DNA of 64,000 nucleotides from assembly GCA_937891465.1 (NCBI GenBank), contig CALAHF010000019.1, forward strand, positions 1 through 64,000, given 5' to 3'. Shown in pieces: positions 62,348 through 64,000 of the stretch. The notes below the pieces were generated by a model that saw only the letters and a list, made by a program, of their open reading frames with translations, was not told the origin of the DNA and ran no database searches. Position numbers and translations under genes: made by a program. Origin of the DNA: an uncultured Verrucomicrobiales bacterium. Lineage in GTDB: Bacteria; Verrucomicrobiota; Verrucomicrobiia; Verrucomicrobiales; DEV007. Every line of letters starts with the position of its first letter. Positions within the stretch are counted from its first letter, which is position 1.

Positions 62348-64000
62348 TTATTTTCTTATAAGTGGTTTCAGTGAGGCTTCATCAGCGCCAATACCTTTCG
62401 GCACTTTCGGGGTAGCTACCCACTTCGAGGTAGGTTCGCTACCCGTCACTTTTTGGAAGTCTGCAAAGGTTTCCGGCGTGTAGCCAGTATGAACAACTCG
62501 CAGGCTTTTCAGATCATAAATATTACCGTCACCACGCCAGACTGTGTTCCGGTAAATCTGCACTTCGGGGTGAAATTTTCCTTTCCGAAAGACACACTTT
62601 TGAAAGTCCACCGCCCCCTTCGGCCCCAGCAACACATTGAGCCCGTCGAAGGTGCAGTTCTCTGCAAAAAGTTCCCCGCCGCGATTGAGGCGCAGCTCCT
62701 GAGCTTCCCCGCCAACACGAGTGATCAACACATTTCGCATCGTCAGCTGACAGCGCTGACCATCTTTTAACAAATTCCCATCCAACCAAAAAGCTCTCGC
62801 GGCGGTGCTCTCGATCACCGCATTCTCGATCGAATGTTTCAGGCCGATAAAATACAAATCGAAGCCGTGGCAGCCTTTGATGAAAACGTTTTTGTAATGC
62901 GTCTGACTCGTCCCCGTGTCGCACAGCCCGGTTGCATTTCCGATACTAACAAACCCATTAATTTGACAATCCACATCTTCGTGAGCACTAAATCCATCGT
63001 CTCCACAATTGATCGCCGCGATGTTTTCATACACCAAATTTCGCTGCGCCCCGTGAACGTTGAAGCCGTCATTATAAACGTGCATGCCCGTGATATTTTT
63101 TACCGTCAGCCACGATCCCGCGATGCTTTGGACCACAGCGCTGCTCCGTTTTGGATAACGAATATTCGCTTCGTCAAGTTTCTGTCCCGGCTCTAGCTTT
63201 AGATAAAATGCGTCGTCATCCTCCCGCACAAACGTCCATTCACCCGGCGCGAGATCCTCCGGTTTTTTTAACGGTTCGCTCGGTCCTTTCGAACAACGTC
63301 CCATGCGCTGCATCTTTCCATCCCACAGTAAAAACCAGCGACCAACAATCGCGTCGTCGGTTGTTTTGTAAATCTTCTGCCTCCGGTAAAGATCAGGCGA
63401 CACCAAGATCCACTCCTCGCTGGTGACCAATTCACTGCCATCTAAAATCGCGCCATGGCCGTCCAGCGTAATTGGTTTTCCAGGCTCGCCGTGTTTGTTT
63501 GTAAAATCCGCGCTCTCATAATACGTCCCCGGCGTCAGATGAATTGTGTCACCTGGTTGAGCCAATTTCATAGCGCGGGCAATCGTTTTCACCGGTGCCG
63601 ATCTGCCATTGTTAGCGTCATCGCCAGCTTTCGGATCGACATGGAGTTCCGGCGCAACCGATAAGTCTTGTGTCCCATCCGGACGTCTTGCCATGGCCGC
63701 TTCATTTTCCTCCGGCGTTACATCAGCGAAGGTGGCTGTCTTCTGCGTCAAATCCACCACGCGCCACGCCAAGTCAGCCAGTCGCGGATCTTCCTGCTGA
63801 TCCCGAATCGCTTGCAACGCCTCTTCTCCCTCTTCGCCAAATTCAAGGATCGCATTTCCGATCACGCGCCAGCCCCAGTCGTTGTCCGCCCGATTCGGAT
63901 CACTGTGACGCCGGAACGTGTCTAACAAAGCCGCCAAAATCTTCGGGCGAAGCGCTTTCAGTTCGGTCTCGTTCCGTGCCACGATCTTTTCAAGAGAAAC
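62348..64000 (-). CDS. Parallel beta-helix protein (pectate-lyase-like), 5' truncated
   Basis: The frame is open to the window edge, so the start lies outside; about 550 residues are visible. An N-terminal helical part is followed by a right-handed beta-helix that begins ELHVDPKAGDDANNGRSAPV and carries IARAMKLAQPGDTIHLTPGT, GKPITLDGHGAILDGSEL and repeating coils with NCGDDGFSAHEDVD. This fold is used by polysaccharide lyases, hydrolases and epimerases. It heads the leftward operon that continues to the fusion gene, after the R10 repeat. The lack of a visible signal peptide is explained by truncation. Confidence 0.82.
   Translation of the reverse strand, partial: VSLEKIVARNETELKALRPKILAALLDTFRRHSDPNRADNDWGWRVIGNAILEFGEEGEEALQAIRDQQEDPRLADLAWRVVDLTQKTATFADVTPEENEAAMARRPDGTQDLSVAPELHVDPKAGDDANNGRSAPVKTIARAMKLAQPGDTIHLTPGTYYESADFTNKHGEPGKPITLDGHGAILDGSELVTSEEWILVSPDLYRRQKIYKTTDDAIVGRWFLLWDGKMQRMGRCSKGPSEPLKKPEDLAPGEWTFVREDDDAFYLKLEPGQKLDEANIRYPKRSSAVVQSIAGSWLTVKNITGMHVYNDGFNVHGAQRNLVYENIAAINCGDDGFSAHEDVDCQINGFVSIGNATGLCDTGTSQTHYKNVFIKGCHGFDLYFIGLKHSIENAVIESTAARAFWLDGNLLKDGQRCQLTMRNVLITRVGGEAQELRLNRGGELFAENCTFDGLNVLLGPKGAVDFQKCVFRKGKFHPEVQIYRNTVWRGDGNIYDLKSLRVVHTGYTPETFADFQKVTGSEPTSKWVATPKVPKGIGADEASLKPLIRK

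Noticed and set aside
1-64000. tRNA, rRNA or complete insertion sequences
   Set aside because: Gaps between genes are short and none shows a tRNA-like fold or a transposase; the Xer recombinase is the housekeeping type.

Overview
The window looks like a chromosomal segment of a heterotrophic PVC-superphylum bacterium, most likely Verrucomicrobiota (an inference from gene content; no rRNA is present). The evidence is a stack of families almost confined to Planctomycetota and Verrucomicrobiota: DUF1592/1588/1587, DUF1549/DUF1553 and DUF1501 proteins, PVC-type CxxCH heme proteins fused to ThuA or DUF1080 domains, DUF1080 proteins and a secreted sulfatase. Start codons mostly lack a recognisable Shine-Dalgarno sequence. 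TGA is used as a normal stop.

Layout. 1-4.8 kb: a 5'-truncated metallophosphoesterase, ftsH, and a leftward cluster of xerD, a possibly frameshifted small frame and a membrane protein. 4.9-10.6 kb: a DUF5916-like outer-membrane protein, a small exported protein, a double alpha/beta hydrolase and a type II pseudopilin. 10.6-16.3 kb: uxaE (tagaturonate epimerase) overlapping an MpaB-family (DUF2236) gene, a PanE-like reductase and a CehA/McbA-type PHP protein. 16.3-20.4 kb (leftward): an MFS transporter, menB and a lipase-like lipoprotein. 20.5-24.6 kb: a three-gene ExbB/ExbD-like ion-channel operon. 24.6-36.9 kb: an FG-GAP protein, a DUF1592-type cytochrome protein, a PHP phosphatase, a DUF1080 protein, mnmA, an EF-hand protein, a type I DAHP synthase with an in-frame TGA, and cysJ. 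37-40 kb: a frameshifted LysR regulator, a ferredoxin, an AraC regulator and an orphan dhaL. 40-55 kb: a rightward set of large secreted catabolic proteins. 55-64 kb: an enolase-superfamily dehydratase and a 2-hydroxyacid dehydrogenase facing a leftward cluster of an amidohydrolase-aminotransferase fusion, a glycoside-hydrolase-like protein, a BNR sialidase-like protein and a beta-helix protein. The last 24 kb reads as polysaccharide or sugar-acid catabolism.

The most striking signal is a 43-bp palindromic repeat family scattered between genes: 13 recognisable intergenic or gene-edge copies, one apparent copy in frame inside mnmA and one diverged candidate. Each unit has two ~21-nt half-units, each with outer arms CGAwCCAA/TTGGwTCG around a 5-nt loop (AGGGT or its complement ACCCT). 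Three loci carry two units separated by exactly 11 nt. One unit supplies the stop codon of a lipase gene and another encodes most of a predicted signal peptide. No mobilising enzyme is visible. Other points: an ExbD-like pair in which only one partner keeps the membrane aspartate, a TGA at a usual glycine position of DAHP synthase, a 4-bp duplication breaking a LysR gene, and catalytic-residue losses in two enzymes.
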